Shown here: positions 1-7,540 of the stretch, one piece after another
Layout of the letters: every line of letters starts with the position of its first letter
Position numbering within the stretch: the stretch's first letter is position 1
NCBI GenBank assembly: GCA_023301405.1
Contig: JALZUX010000470.1
Coordinates: forward strand, 1-13,240
DNA length: 13,240 nucleotides
Direction: 5' to 3'
DNA from: Granulosicoccaceae bacterium
GTDB lineage: Bacteria > Pseudomonadota > Gammaproteobacteria > Granulosicoccales > Granulosicoccaceae
Program-made: the position numbers and the translations under genes
The notes under the pieces: generated by a model
Told to the model about the DNA's origin: nothing
Database searches by the model: none
What the model saw: only the letters and a program-made list of their open reading frames with translations

Positions 1-28
1 AACTAGAAAAAGGTAAAACGAAAGTCCA

Positions 29-1702
29 TTGGAACTGCTTCTACTATTAATTAACGTTGCCGGTGCTGCAACCCTCATGCTGTGGTCAGTCCGACTGGTT
101 CGTGTGGGTTTCGAACGCGTGTACGGAAATCGCCTTCGCGCCGCTGTCCGGCGGTCGGAACAAGGGCGAGTAAAAGCAGCGGCGATCGGCCTGGGGGTAG
201 CAATGGCCTTGCAAAGCTCAACCGCGGTGGCCGTTCTTGCCGCAGGCTTTGCCGGTTCAGAAGTTTTTTCAGTGGCCCAAGGTATCGCCCTGCTATTGGG
301 TGCAGACCTAGGATCCGCGCTTGCGGCCCAACTTCTGTCATTCGATCTCGATGCAGTCATCCCACTACTATTGCTGATCGGTGGCGCCCTTTTCCTACGA
401 GATCTAGACCGTCGCAGCCGACAGGTGGGCCGCATTATCTTAGGGATCGGTCTCATTCTTTTATCACTACAGCTGCTAGGTGACGCCACCGCCCCGCTGC
501 GTGATAGCCCGTTTCTAAAGCAAACCATGGTCTATTTCGAGCGCGATATCGTCACCGCGTTCCTGGTGGGCGCGCTAGTCACCTGGCTCATGCATTCAAG
601 TATTGCCGCCGTACTACTGGTGACAACACTTGTTGCCCAGGGGGTGGTCCCGTTGACCGTCGGCCTGGCACTGGTACTTGGTGCAAACCTAGGCAGCGGC
701 CTGATTGCCTGGGCACTGACACGCGACCAACCGCCTGCGGGCCGCCGTATACCCATCGCAAATTTATTGTTTCGCGCGTTGATGGCCGTGCTTGTTTTAC
801 TTGCACTTAAAATAATCACAATCACACCACCGCTAGTACCCACAACAGCCGCCAAATGGATTATTTTTGCACACGTCGGCTTTAATACTTTGATGTTAAT
901 TGTGTGCCTTCCACTAATCAACATTATGGACAGGTTCACCACAAACCTAATTAAAACTCCGCCAGAGACCGGCACATCACTGCAACTGTTGTACGGCCGT
1001 AAAACCGCGTTCGACAACATGGAAATGCAAGCACCGCAACAGGCACTGGCCAGCGCCAGCCGCGAGTGCCTGCGCATGGCTGACTTTATCGAGCTTATGT
1101 TGCAGCCCATCATGCAGTTTTATGAACAATACGATAAACCACTGGCCGATGAAGTTCTGGACCTTGAGTTAATTGTTAATAAAATGCATTCAGACATTAA
1201 ACTGTATGTTGCCGAGATTGACGATCAAGCGCTTTCTGATTCAGAGCGGGAACGAAAGCTTGCGCTGATCAATTTTGCCATTAACACTGAGTCGGTTGGC
1301 GACGTCATTGCCAAAAATCTGCTTAGCTTGGCTGAAAAAAAGAGCCGCGAATGCCTGACCTTTTCTCCCCAAGGCTGGAGCGAACTAATGCAACTGCATG
1401 AACAGGTAATTGCCAATATGCACTTATCTCTCAACACGCTTATCTCTGGTGATTTAGACTCTGCCCGGCAATTGATCTCTGAAAAAGACCGGATGCGTAA
1501 GCAGGAACGCAGCAGCAATCTGCAACATGTGCGACGTTTGCAATCCGGTGCGCCCGACAGCATCGAAACCAGTGACATGCACCTTGAGACGCTCAGCGCA
1601 CTGCGACAGATCAACTCCTTGTTTGCGGCCGTCGCCTACCCTATCCTAACTAAACACGGAGACCTTTTAGACAGCCGGCTTGCGACACGCACAAACAAGT
1701 AG
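29..1702 (+). CDS. Na+/phosphate cotransporter family protein with PhoU-like C-terminal domain
   Basis: Predicted inner-membrane Na+-coupled phosphate transporter of the NptA/YjbB (SLC34-like) family, 557 aa. The N-terminal ~300 residues are strongly hydrophobic and hold the family's inverted duplication: QSST at residues 62-65 followed by GADLGS (91-96), and a second copy HSS (189-191) followed by GANLGS (218-223). A conserved AHVGFN block lies at 281-286. Residues ~335-550 are helical and charged and resemble a PhoU domain, ending in the MHLETLSALRQINS block (517-530) typical of YjbB-like proteins. The start is TTG at 29: an in-frame stop (14-16) lies just upstream, no other start codon lies between, and the next ATG would remove part of the first membrane helix. 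The Shine-Dalgarno sequence is weak. No phosphate-regulation genes lie nearby, so the substrate is assigned by family only; phosphate export or uptake are both possible. Confidence 0.9.
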   Translation: MELLLLLINVAGAATLMLWSVRLVRVGFERVYGNRLRAAVRRSEQGRVKAAAIGLGVAMALQSSTAVAVLAAGFAGSEVFSVAQGIALLLGADLGSALAAQLLSFDLDAVIPLLLLIGGALFLRDLDRRSRQVGRIILGIGLILLSLQLLGDATAPLRDSPFLKQTMVYFERDIVTAFLVGALVTWLMHSSIAAVLLVTTLVAQGVVPLTVGLALVLGANLGSGLIAWALTRDQPPAGRRIPIANLLFRALMAVLVLLALKIITITPPLVPTTAAKWIIFAHVGFNTLMLIVCLPLINIMDRFTTNLIKTPPETGTSLQLLYGRKTAFDNMEMQAPQQALASASRECLRMADFIELMLQPIMQFYEQYDKPLADEVLDLELIVNKMHSDIKLYVAEIDDQALSDSERERKLALINFAINTESVGDVIAKNLLSLAEKKSRECLTFSPQGWSELMQLHEQVIANMHLSLNTLISGDLDSARQLISEKDRMRKQERSSNLQHVRRLQSGAPDSIETSDMHLETLSALRQINSLFAAVAYPILTKHGDLLDSRLATRTNK

Positions 1703-1802
1703 CGCTTTAAACAAAAGCTTATTTCCCCTCGTCTACAATCGCTAACTTGCGACTATTAGACAATATTTCAACTTAAAACTGTCGAATCTCGCCGGTTAAT
1801 TG

Positions 1803-1820
1803 AAGACAGGTGTCTTTTTT
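1803..1820 (+). terminator. Weak terminator-like hairpin after the phosphate transporter gene
   Basis: A short inverted repeat, AAGAC (1803-1807) and GTCTT (1812-1816) around the loop AGGT, runs straight into four more T residues (1817-1820). It lies 100 nt after the transporter stop and about 46 nt before the next gene. The stem is only 5-6 bp and AT-rich, so termination would be weak. The rest of the 1703-1866 gap shows no convincing promoter or other structure. Confidence 0.3.
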
Positions 1821-1866
1821 GCTTTAGCTTCGTATTACGTCGGTTGACGTGCAAAGAATTGCGAGC

Positions 1867-2496
1867 ATGAGCAAAATACCCTTTTTACTGATTACCGGAA
1901 TCTGTGCAACGTTGGGCACTTCTTTAAGCGCGTCAGCAGAAGAAGTGTTTCGCTCGATCAGCGATGATGGCACCGTTGAATTCAGCGATCGCAGCAGCAA
2001 ATCATCAAGCTCTTTTCAGATAAGCAATTCGGTCGTTGTCACCAGTCCGCCTAATTCAATCGACCTAAGCAACTTCTATGAAGATCCTGAAGCAGTGGCA
2101 GTCGCTGAAGCTCCATCAACCACCGGGTACACGGACCTTCAAATACTGACACCAGCCAATAATGAAGGCGGCTGGATTGATGGAGATGTGCAAGTTAAAG
2201 TGGCACTGGATCCTCAACTCGAGACTGAGCATGAGTTAGTGATACAACTTGATGGTACTGAACTCACTGCTGGCAAACAGCTCAATTACGCCCTGCCGGA
2301 TGTCCATAGGGGTTCACATACGCTGCAAGTATCGGTTCGCAACAAAACCGATGGCGCTATTCTGAACACCGACACGGTAAATTTTCAGGTACACCGGCGA
2401 AGCGCCAGAAACACTAACACCCAGATGCTTCACCCAAGCCTGCGGACAGAACCGCCTGTTGATCCATCTAACATCGATGAAATTCTAGCAGAGTAG
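1867..2496 (+). CDS. Secreted DUF4124 domain-containing protein
   Basis: Predicted exported protein of about 209 aa, function unknown. An N-terminal signal peptide has a Lys at position 3, a hydrophobic core and an SASA/EE cleavage site near residue 24. It is followed by a DUF4124-like segment (residues ~25-45: VFRSISDDGTVEFSD), and then a low-complexity serine-rich stretch. Residues ~90-177 look like a beta-sandwich (Ig-like) domain, with a central QLDGTEL turn, HRGSHTL and a final VNFQVHRR strand; this arrangement recurs in gammaproteobacterial DUF4124 proteins. ATG at 1867 is preferred because it gives a standard signal peptide; an in-frame GTG at 1849 would add six residues, and neither start has a good Shine-Dalgarno sequence. 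The 3' end converges with the amidohydrolase gene 12 bp away, with no terminator between them. The domain suggests an envelope location; the role is not known. Confidence 0.8.
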   Translation: MSKIPFLLITGICATLGTSLSASAEEVFRSISDDGTVEFSDRSSKSSSSFQISNSVVVTSPPNSIDLSNFYEDPEAVAVAEAPSTTGYTDLQILTPANNEGGWIDGDVQVKVALDPQLETEHELVIQLDGTELTAGKQLNYALPDVHRGSHTLQVSVRNKTDGAILNTDTVNFQVHRRSARNTNTQMLHPSLRTEPPVDPSNIDEILAE

Positions 2497-2508
2497 ATGC
2501 CCTACAGA

Positions 2509-3672
2509 CTAAACAGGCATTCTGGATTCAACCATTCCTGAATACCAGCTTGCGCCAAACGGAATAGCCTCGTCATCAAAGTTATAGGCCGGATGATGAC
2601 AGGTCGCGGTGTCACCATTACCCAGAAAGATATAAGCACCGGGCCTTTCTTCTAACATGTAGCTGAAGTCTTCAGCAGGCATAATGGGATCAACTTCGTC
2701 ATCCACATGGCTGGTGATATCACGGGCAACCGCCGCCGCATACACTGTGTTTTGCGGGGTATTGATCGTGACGGGATAACCCGCTTGCCAGAGTATCTCG
2801 GCCTTAGCACCTAATGCCATAGCGGTGCCCTCGGCAACTTCCCGGACCCTCTGCTCGGCAAATTTTCTATACTCCGGATCAAGGGTTCGAACCGTACCTT
2901 GCATACGAACCTCATGAGCAATGACATTGCTCGCCGCGCTATCGGTGTGAAAGGTACCGACCGTCAACACAACACGCTTTAGCGGATTAACATTACGTGC
3001 AACAATCGTCTGCAGAGACACCAGAATTTGTGCGGCAACCAACGTAGTATCAACCGCTTCATGAGGCATTGCCGCATGCCCTCCCTTACCTGTCACGATA
3101 ATTTCGAACTCATCTGAAGAGGCCAGCAACGGACCGGATCTGATCGCAAAGTGACCTACCGGTATCCCCGGCATATTATGCATACCGTAAATTTCCTGAA
3201 TACCAAACCGATCCATTAAGCCATCGCGGCACATTTCAAGCCCACCCGCCCCACCTTCTTCAGCCGGCTGGAAAACCACCACCGCACTGCCATTGTAATT
3301 TCGAGTTTCAGCTAAGTACTTTGCAGCCCCCAGTAACATTGAGGTATGACCATCATGCCCGCAAGCGTGCATCATCCCTTCGGTTTGTGACGCATAGTCT
3401 AGTCCGGTAATTTCATGAATCGGCAGTGCATCCATGTCTGCGCGCAAACCGATTACTTTGTTACTGCTGGTCTGTTGACCATGTATAACACCCACCACAC
3501 CAGTCTTGCCAATTCCCTCTACAACCTCGTCACAGCCAAACTCTCGTAATAACTCTGCAACACGCGCAGCGGTGCGATGTACCTCAAAGAGCAACTCTGG
3601 ATGCGCATGGAAATCCCGCCGCCACTCGGTGATCTCTTGATGTAAGTCAGCGTATCGATTTTTAACAGGCAC
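2509..3672 (-). CDS. M20D family metallo-amidohydrolase (hippurate/N-acyl-amino-acid hydrolase type)
   Basis: Zinc-type amidohydrolase of peptidase family M20, subfamily D, predicted to cleave N-acyl amino acids; 387 aa, full length for the family. Metal ligands and catalytic residues are visible: HACGHDGH (102-109, with C104 and H106), EE at 138-139 (general base and ligand), MHN (164-166, H165), the lid-domain GGHAAMPH (197-204) and the C-terminal CHHP (358-361, H360). PAEDFSY (332-338) is also family-typical. There is no signal peptide, so it is cytoplasmic. The start is GTG at 3672 with an AAAGAG ribosome-binding sequence 8 nt upstream. It lies 95 nt downstream of metZ on the same strand with no terminator between, so co-transcription is plausible. 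Members of this subfamily in Firmicutes act on N-acylated sulfur amino acids, but hippurate, auxin-conjugate or amino-acid substrates cannot be told apart from sequence alone. Confidence 0.9.
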   Translation of the reverse strand: MPVKNRYADLHQEITEWRRDFHAHPELLFEVHRTAARVAELLREFGCDEVVEGIGKTGVVGVIHGQQTSSNKVIGLRADMDALPIHEITGLDYASQTEGMMHACGHDGHTSMLLGAAKYLAETRNYNGSAVVVFQPAEEGGAGGLEMCRDGLMDRFGIQEIYGMHNMPGIPVGHFAIRSGPLLASSDEFEIIVTGKGGHAAMPHEAVDTTLVAAQILVSLQTIVARNVNPLKRVVLTVGTFHTDSAASNVIAHEVRMQGTVRTLDPEYRKFAEQRVREVAEGTAMALGAKAEILWQAGYPVTINTPQNTVYAAAVARDITSHVDDEVDPIMPAEDFSYMLEERPGAYIFLGNGDTATCHHPAYNFDDEAIPFGASWYSGMVESRMPV

Positions 3673-3767
3673 AACGCAATCTCTTTAAACATAAAATGAT
3701 CAAGCTAAAGAGTAACACTGGCCAAACCTCAATAACACTAACGAAAACTCAGCGATACAACCATAAC

Positions 3768-4988
3768 CTAGGCGGCAGTGACATCTGCTTGAGCATTACT
3801 CAATAATAGTAAATCTAATCCCCGAGCGATATCAGCCTTGATGTCATCAACCCCTTCAAGGCCAACTGCTACTCGAATCAAAGATTGTTGAATACCCGCT
3901 ATATCGCGCTCTTCATCGGATAGTCGCCCGTGAGTGGTTGTCGCCGGGTGCGTTATTGTCGATTTAGCATCCCCTAGATTTGCAGTAATCGACACCATTT
4001 GTGTATTGTCGATCACCTGCCATGCCTGTTCACGACTGCCCTTGACTTCAAATGATACGATCCCCCCGAAGCCGCTTTGTTGCCGCTTACATAACTCATG
4101 CTGAGGATGATCATGCAGACCTGGATAATAAACCTTTGCAACCGCCGGATGCTGAACCAGCCATTGCGCAATTTCAAGCGCACTTTGAACATGCCGCTGC
4201 ATTCGCAAATCCAGTGTTTCAAGACCTTTTAAAAACACCCAAGCATTAAATGCACTCATGGTAGGACCCCCTGTCCGCAGAAACCCGTAGACATCTTCAC
4301 CTACCAGCTTTTTGTCGCCCACAACTGCACCACCTACACATCGCCCCTGACCATCAATAAATTTGGTCGCTGAATGAATCACTACGTGGGCGCCAAGCTC
4401 CAACGGCTTTTGTAATGCTGGCGTACAAAAACAGTTATCCACCACCAACAACGCATTATTTTCATTTGCCAGCTCAGCCAATGCTCTAATGTCTGCGATT
4501 TGCGTTAGTGGATTAGAGGGCGTTTCAACAAACAACATACGTGTTTGAGGCGTTATTTTTTTGCGCCAGTCATCAAGGTTATCAATTTGCGCAAAGTCTA
4601 CCGGGTTACCCATTCGGGTCAGGTACTTTTTAAAAAACTGAGATGTTGACCCAAATAATCCAGTGGATGCGACCACTTGCTCACCCGGCTTAAGTAAAGC
4701 CACACACGCTGCCATTATTGCGGCCATTCCCGAAGAAGTGGCAACACAAGATTCTCCTCCCTCCAGCGCGGCTAAGCGCTGCTCAAATGTTCGCACGGTT
4801 GGATTAGTAAACCGCGAGTAAACATTGCCGGGGGCGTTGTCTTGAAACCGGCTGGCGGCTTGCGCTGCGTTTTCAAATACAAAACTGGAGGTTGTAAATA
4901 TCGCTTCCGAGTGCTCACCTTCCAACGTACGCTGGTGGCCTGCTCGCACTGCATTGGTTGCAAAGTTCGTTGAATTAGTTTCTGTCAC
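3768..4988 (-). CDS. metZ: O-succinylhomoserine sulfhydrylase
   Basis: PLP-dependent enzyme of the Cys/Met metabolism family. It makes homocysteine from O-succinylhomoserine and sulfide, the direct-sulfhydrylation step of methionine synthesis; cytoplasmic, usually a tetramer. At 406 aa it matches Pseudomonas MetZ in length. Visible features are NVYSRFTNPT (55-64, phosphate-binding Tyr and Arg from the partner subunit), the TSSGMAA cofactor loop (84-90), the PLP-ring Asp in VVDN (D184) and the Schiff-base lysine in SATKF (K209). The C-terminal SITANLGDAKS and HPATTTH blocks are also typical. The start is GTG at 4988 with only a weak ribosome-binding sequence. purF and metZ are near neighbours in Pseudomonas too, supporting metZ over other family members such as metB or metC. 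Transcription likely starts near 5152, giving a ~160-nt leader that holds a SAM-II riboswitch candidate, so repression by SAM is expected. Confidence 0.93.
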   Translation of the reverse strand: MTETNSTNFATNAVRAGHQRTLEGEHSEAIFTTSSFVFENAAQAASRFQDNAPGNVYSRFTNPTVRTFEQRLAALEGGESCVATSSGMAAIMAACVALLKPGEQVVASTGLFGSTSQFFKKYLTRMGNPVDFAQIDNLDDWRKKITPQTRMLFVETPSNPLTQIADIRALAELANENNALLVVDNCFCTPALQKPLELGAHVVIHSATKFIDGQGRCVGGAVVGDKKLVGEDVYGFLRTGGPTMSAFNAWVFLKGLETLDLRMQRHVQSALEIAQWLVQHPAVAKVYYPGLHDHPQHELCKRQQSGFGGIVSFEVKGSREQAWQVIDNTQMVSITANLGDAKSTITHPATTTHGRLSDEERDIAGIQQSLIRVAVGLEGVDDIKADIARGLDLLLLSNAQADVTAA

Positions 4989-4995
4989 AACAATA

Positions 4996-5095
4996 GCCCG
5001 CTCTAATTAAAGTAGATGTGGCGAGATCTGAAACTTGCGGCACTTGTAGCGCTTGGAAGGAGTAACTGGCCGTGAATGACTAACAGGTAGCGGGC
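4996..5095 (-). promoter_or_regulatory. Candidate expression platform of the metZ riboswitch
   Basis: In the metZ leader (RNA sense), GCCCGCU at 5095-5089 is a perfect 7-nt complement of AGCGGGC at 5002-4996, which sits 7 nt before the metZ GTG in the ribosome-binding position. The same upstream region can pair instead with the aptamer: GCCCGC with GCGGGC (5131-5126), and AUCGGC (5099-5094) with GCCGAU (5149-5144). Both alternatives would break the aptamer P1 stem. SAM binding would therefore free 5095-5089 to mask the metZ ribosome-binding region. No U-tract follows any of these helices, so translational control fits better than termination. The complementarity is seen directly; the switching model is inferred. 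Confidence 0.45.
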
Positions 5096-5100
5096 CGATG

Positions 5101-5153
5101 CTCTCTTTAGCTGTATTTTTCAAGCGCCCGCAAGCTGATTCAAATCGGCGCAC
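5101..5153 (-). promoter_or_regulatory. SAM-II (metA motif / SAM-alpha) riboswitch aptamer in the metZ leader
   Basis: Read on the minus strand, this segment carries the SAM-II conserved blocks in the right order and spacing. The P1 5' strand GCGCC (5151-5147) is followed by GAUUUGA, then GCUUGC in the loop. The P1 3' strand GGCGC (5128-5124, perfect 5-bp pairing) follows, then UUGAAAAAU, and finally AGCUAAAG in the 3' tail (5112-5105). From P1 through the AGCUAAA block it matches, from memory, the crystallised marine metagenomic SAM-II RNA, with changed bases in P1 that keep the pairing. SAM-II binds S-adenosylmethionine as an H-type pseudoknot and turns off methionine genes. The gene downstream, metZ, is a classic target. 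The pseudoknot helix between the loop and tail cannot be assigned with certainty by eye. The class is mainly alphaproteobacterial, so its presence here is notable. Confidence 0.83.
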
Positions 5154-5157
5154 TACA

Positions 5158-5185
5158 ATTATGCATTTTACCTTTTCTGTGTCAA
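5158..5185 (-). promoter_or_regulatory. Sigma-70 promoter for metZ
   Basis: On the minus strand a perfect TTGACA (-35, positions 5185-5180) is followed after 16 nt by CATAAT (-10, 5163-5158; 5 of 6 consensus bases). The expected start of transcription is 6-8 nt on, at about 5153-5150, which is exactly where the riboswitch P1 stem begins. This coincidence supports both calls. Confidence 0.75.
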
Positions 5186-5232
5186 GACTTGACTACAATG
5201 ACGGCAAACACTAATGAGCGCGGCTAGGTAAA

Positions 5233-5862
5233 CTACAATGAAGCAGTTAACTCTGCGATGTTGTGACAAACAAGCACTACCGTTGTTTCATCCACACGAT
5301 CAAACAGGTCAATAACATCATCATTAACCATGCGTACGCAGCCATGCGATACAGGCGCACCTATCAACTGCTCCTGGGCAGTTCCATGAATATAAATATA
5401 ACGCGAATACGAATCAACATTGCCACCCGCATTGACGCCCGGCTGCAAACCCGTCAACCAAAGTATTCGGCTAGTGATTAAATCATCGTTCTGTGCTGAG
5501 GATAATAACGGCGCAAGCCCAACCGCACGACGGCCTTTAAATACAGTACCTAGCGGTTGATTATCACCTATTTTTTCCGCAATCCTGTGCCAACCAAGCG
5601 GAGTACAACCAGAATTTTCTCGGCACCCTGCCCCGTTCGTGGCGGTCGATATTTGAAAGGTTCGCTTCAAATTGCCACGTTCAATGAATCGCAATGACTG
5701 ACTGGCGATATCAATAAGCAGCAAGCAGGTAGCATCAAGGGTCGCCGGCAAAGCAGGTGCAGAAAATAAAAGATCCTCATCACTCTCAGCAAGTAATGAG
5801 TAGCTGATACCAAGCCCGTCAAGCAGCTTGCTATTCCATTCCAACGTCAACAAACGCTTCAT
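5233..5862 (-). CDS. YkuD-domain L,D-transpeptidase without a visible signal peptide
   Basis: Protein of 209 aa with a YkuD (L,D-transpeptidase catalytic) domain at residues ~47-198. Known enzymes of this family use a cysteine to form 3-3 peptidoglycan cross-links or attach lipoproteins. The active-site signature is SHGCVRM (172-178: H173, C175, R177) and the upstream conserved histidine is in YIYIHG (H159). LPLG-like and ILW blocks match a short subgroup found in Pseudomonas and relatives. The first ~45 residues lack a signal peptide or membrane helix, although the substrate is periplasmic, so export is unexplained. Start: ATG at 5862, the only in-frame Met in the N-terminal region. The gene overlaps the 3' end of purF by 32 nt, which implies translational coupling and transcription with purF. 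The gap to the metZ promoter contains no clear terminator. Confidence 0.87.
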   Translation of the reverse strand: MKRLLTLEWNSKLLDGLGISYSLLAESDEDLLFSAPALPATLDATCLLLIDIASQSLRFIERGNLKRTFQISTATNGAGCRENSGCTPLGWHRIAEKIGDNQPLGTVFKGRRAVGLAPLLSSAQNDDLITSRILWLTGLQPGVNAGGNVDSYSRYIYIHGTAQEQLIGAPVSHGCVRMVNDDVIDLFDRVDETTVVLVCHNIAELTASL

Positions 5863-7339
5863 CCGTTGGCGCTTTTTTCGCAGCGTCTGCTCGCCTTAGC
5901 TCAAGCCAACTTAAGTACTTGGAATCTACATCCCCCGTCACATAGTGGCCGTTGAAACAGCTGGTTTCAAAGTTAGTCAGGTCAGGGTTAAGCTCACGAA
6001 CTGACGAGATAAGATCATCAAGGTCCTGATAGATTAGCCCATCAGCACCGATAGCCTCGCAAATTTCGGAAACACTCCGATCATGAGCAATTAGCTCATT
6101 GGCGGCAGGCATATCAATACCATACACATTGGGATAACTCACCGGCGGCGCCGCCGATGCCATATAGACTTTCTTAGCGCCAGCCTCCCGTGCCATTTCT
6201 ATAATTTGCTCAGAGGTGGTCCCCCTGACAATGGAGTCATCAACAAGCAATACATTAAGGCCGTGAAACTCAGATTCAATCGGATTGAGCTTTTGTCGCA
6301 CAGACTTACGCCTCAGGGTCTGGCCGGGCATAATAAAGGTACGACCGATATAGCGATTTTTAACAAAACCTTCGCGATAAGTAATACCCAGATCCATGGC
6401 CAATTCCAGTGCCGACGTACGGCTGGTATCTGGAATAGGAATGACAACATCGATGTCGTGATCGGGCCAGTCTTTGCGAATTTTATTGGCAAGCTTACGC
6501 CCCATGACCAGACGCGAGGAATAAACCGATACATTATCAATAACGGAGTCTGGTCGAGCAAAATAGACGTATTCAAATATGCACGGAGTCAATGATTGTT
6601 GAGTCGCACATTGATGACTATGAAGTACGCCATCCTTGGTGATATACATCGCTTCACCTGGCCGCAAATCACGCACGGGTTCGTAACCAAGCCCGGTCAG
6701 CGCCACACTTTCTGAAGCAAAGATATACTCTGTTCCATTGTCCGATTCACGCTTCCCTAAAATAACGGGGCGTATACCAAAGGGATCACGGAACGCTATC
6801 ACACCGCGACCCACCAACATGGCGACTACAGCGTAGCTACCCTTACAGCGCTCATGCACCGCAGAAACCGCAGAAAACAAATGCTCGGGTTCCAGCTTTA
6901 ATGATTTCGCCACACCCTGCAACTCATGGGCAAACACGTTAAGCAATACTTCACTGTCAGAGCTGGTATTTATATGACGACGATCAGAGCGATAGAGCTC
7001 ACTCTGCAGATCTTCAGCGTTAGTCAGATTGCCGTTGTGAGCCAGCACTATTCCGAACGGAGAGTTCACATAAAACGGCTGTGATTCAGCAGAATCTTTT
7101 GAGCTCCCTGCGGTCGGATAGCGCAAATGGCCAACCCCCATATTACCGCGAAGCCTTAGCATATGCTCGGTGCGAAAAACCTCCTTAACCAGCCCTGGCG
7201 CTTTTCGTACAAAGAGCTTGCGATCTTCACAAGTGGCAATGCCCGCTGCGTCCTGCCCGCGGTGCTGCAGAAGTGTAAGTCCGTCGTAGAGTTTGTGGTT
7301 TACCGGTTCACAGCCGACAATCCCAATTATCCCGCACAT
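5831..7339 (-). CDS. purF: Amidophosphoribosyltransferase (glutamine PRPP amidotransferase)
   Basis: Catalyses the first committed step of purine synthesis, converting PRPP and glutamine to 5-phosphoribosylamine; cytoplasmic. The 502-aa protein has the N-terminal Ntn-type glutaminase domain (residues ~2-240) with catalytic Cys2 in MCGIIG, R73 in HLRYPT, and NGN at 102-104. The phosphoribosyltransferase domain (~255-470) has [10 protein letters not shown] (301-310) and the PRPP loop [12 protein letters not shown] (364-375). The requirement for Cys2 as N-terminal nucleophile fixes the ATG at 7339. It lies downstream of cvpA on the same strand, as in most gammaproteobacteria, but here with an unusually long 317-bp gap that contains possible promoter and operator elements. 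The C-terminal 30 residues are not conserved, and their codons overlap the start of the transpeptidase gene. Confidence 0.97.
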   Translation of the reverse strand: MCGIIGIVGCEPVNHKLYDGLTLLQHRGQDAAGIATCEDRKLFVRKAPGLVKEVFRTEHMLRLRGNMGVGHLRYPTAGSSKDSAESQPFYVNSPFGIVLAHNGNLTNAEDLQSELYRSDRRHINTSSDSEVLLNVFAHELQGVAKSLKLEPEHLFSAVSAVHERCKGSYAVVAMLVGRGVIAFRDPFGIRPVILGKRESDNGTEYIFASESVALTGLGYEPVRDLRPGEAMYITKDGVLHSHQCATQQSLTPCIFEYVYFARPDSVIDNVSVYSSRLVMGRKLANKIRKDWPDHDIDVVIPIPDTSRTSALELAMDLGITYREGFVKNRYIGRTFIMPGQTLRRKSVRQKLNPIESEFHGLNVLLVDDSIVRGTTSEQIIEMAREAGAKKVYMASAAPPVSYPNVYGIDMPAANELIAHDRSVSEICEAIGADGLIYQDLDDLISSVRELNPDLTNFETSCFNGHYVTGDVDSKYLSWLELRRADAAKKAPTDEAFVDVGME

Positions 7340-7374
7340 TCAGGTAATCGTCCCAACAAGAATAAACGCGAATT

Positions 7375-7398
7375 GTAAACGGTTTAGGTCACCGTTAC
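7375..7398 (-). promoter_or_regulatory. Inverted repeat upstream of purF, possible operator or leader hairpin
   Basis: The arms GTAAACGGT (7375-7383) and ACCGTTAC (7391-7398) pair over 8 bp with one bulged A and a 7-nt centre. The element ends 35 nt before the purF ATG and overlaps a TACAAT that resembles a -10 box on the minus strand. It is unlike the E. coli PurR operator consensus (ACGCAAACGTTTGCGT) apart from a central CG-flanked core. It could be a binding site or an RNA hairpin. Confidence 0.3.
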
Positions 7399-7503
7399 CT
7401 ACGAATGTTTCATGCGCCGAAAATGCTGTCACAAGCGGCGGATTGCCCAACAGCTAAGTAGTTGTCCGGGAACATTGAATTCCCTAACGAAGATCAATTA
7501 TTT

Positions 7504-7540
7504 GCCTCGTTTGAGTCAGATATTTCTGATCGATTGAGGC
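7504..7540 (-). repeat. Two-part hairpin in the cvpA-purF gap
   Basis: Outer arms GCCTC (7504-7508) and GAGGC (7536-7540) and inner arms TCAGA (7516-7520) and TCTGA (7525-7529) around TATT form two helices separated by a 6-7 nt internal loop. No U-tract follows on either strand, so it is not a standard terminator. Function unknown. Confidence 0.4.

Noticed and set aside
532..1113. 193-codon open frame on the minus strand inside the phosphate transporter gene
   Set aside because: Fully antisense to a strong membrane-protein gene; its translation shows no family motif. Treated as a shadow frame.
1849..1866. GTG at 1849 as the start of the DUF4124 gene
   Set aside because: No Shine-Dalgarno sequence and the six extra residues lengthen the signal-peptide n-region; ATG at 1867 is preferred, though not proven.
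2497..2508. Shared terminator between the convergent DUF4124 and amidohydrolase genes
   Set aside because: The 12-bp gap holds no hairpin or T-run.
6206..6595. 129-codon plus-strand frame inside purF
   Set aside because: Antisense to highly conserved purF codons; no recognisable domain or ribosome-binding site.
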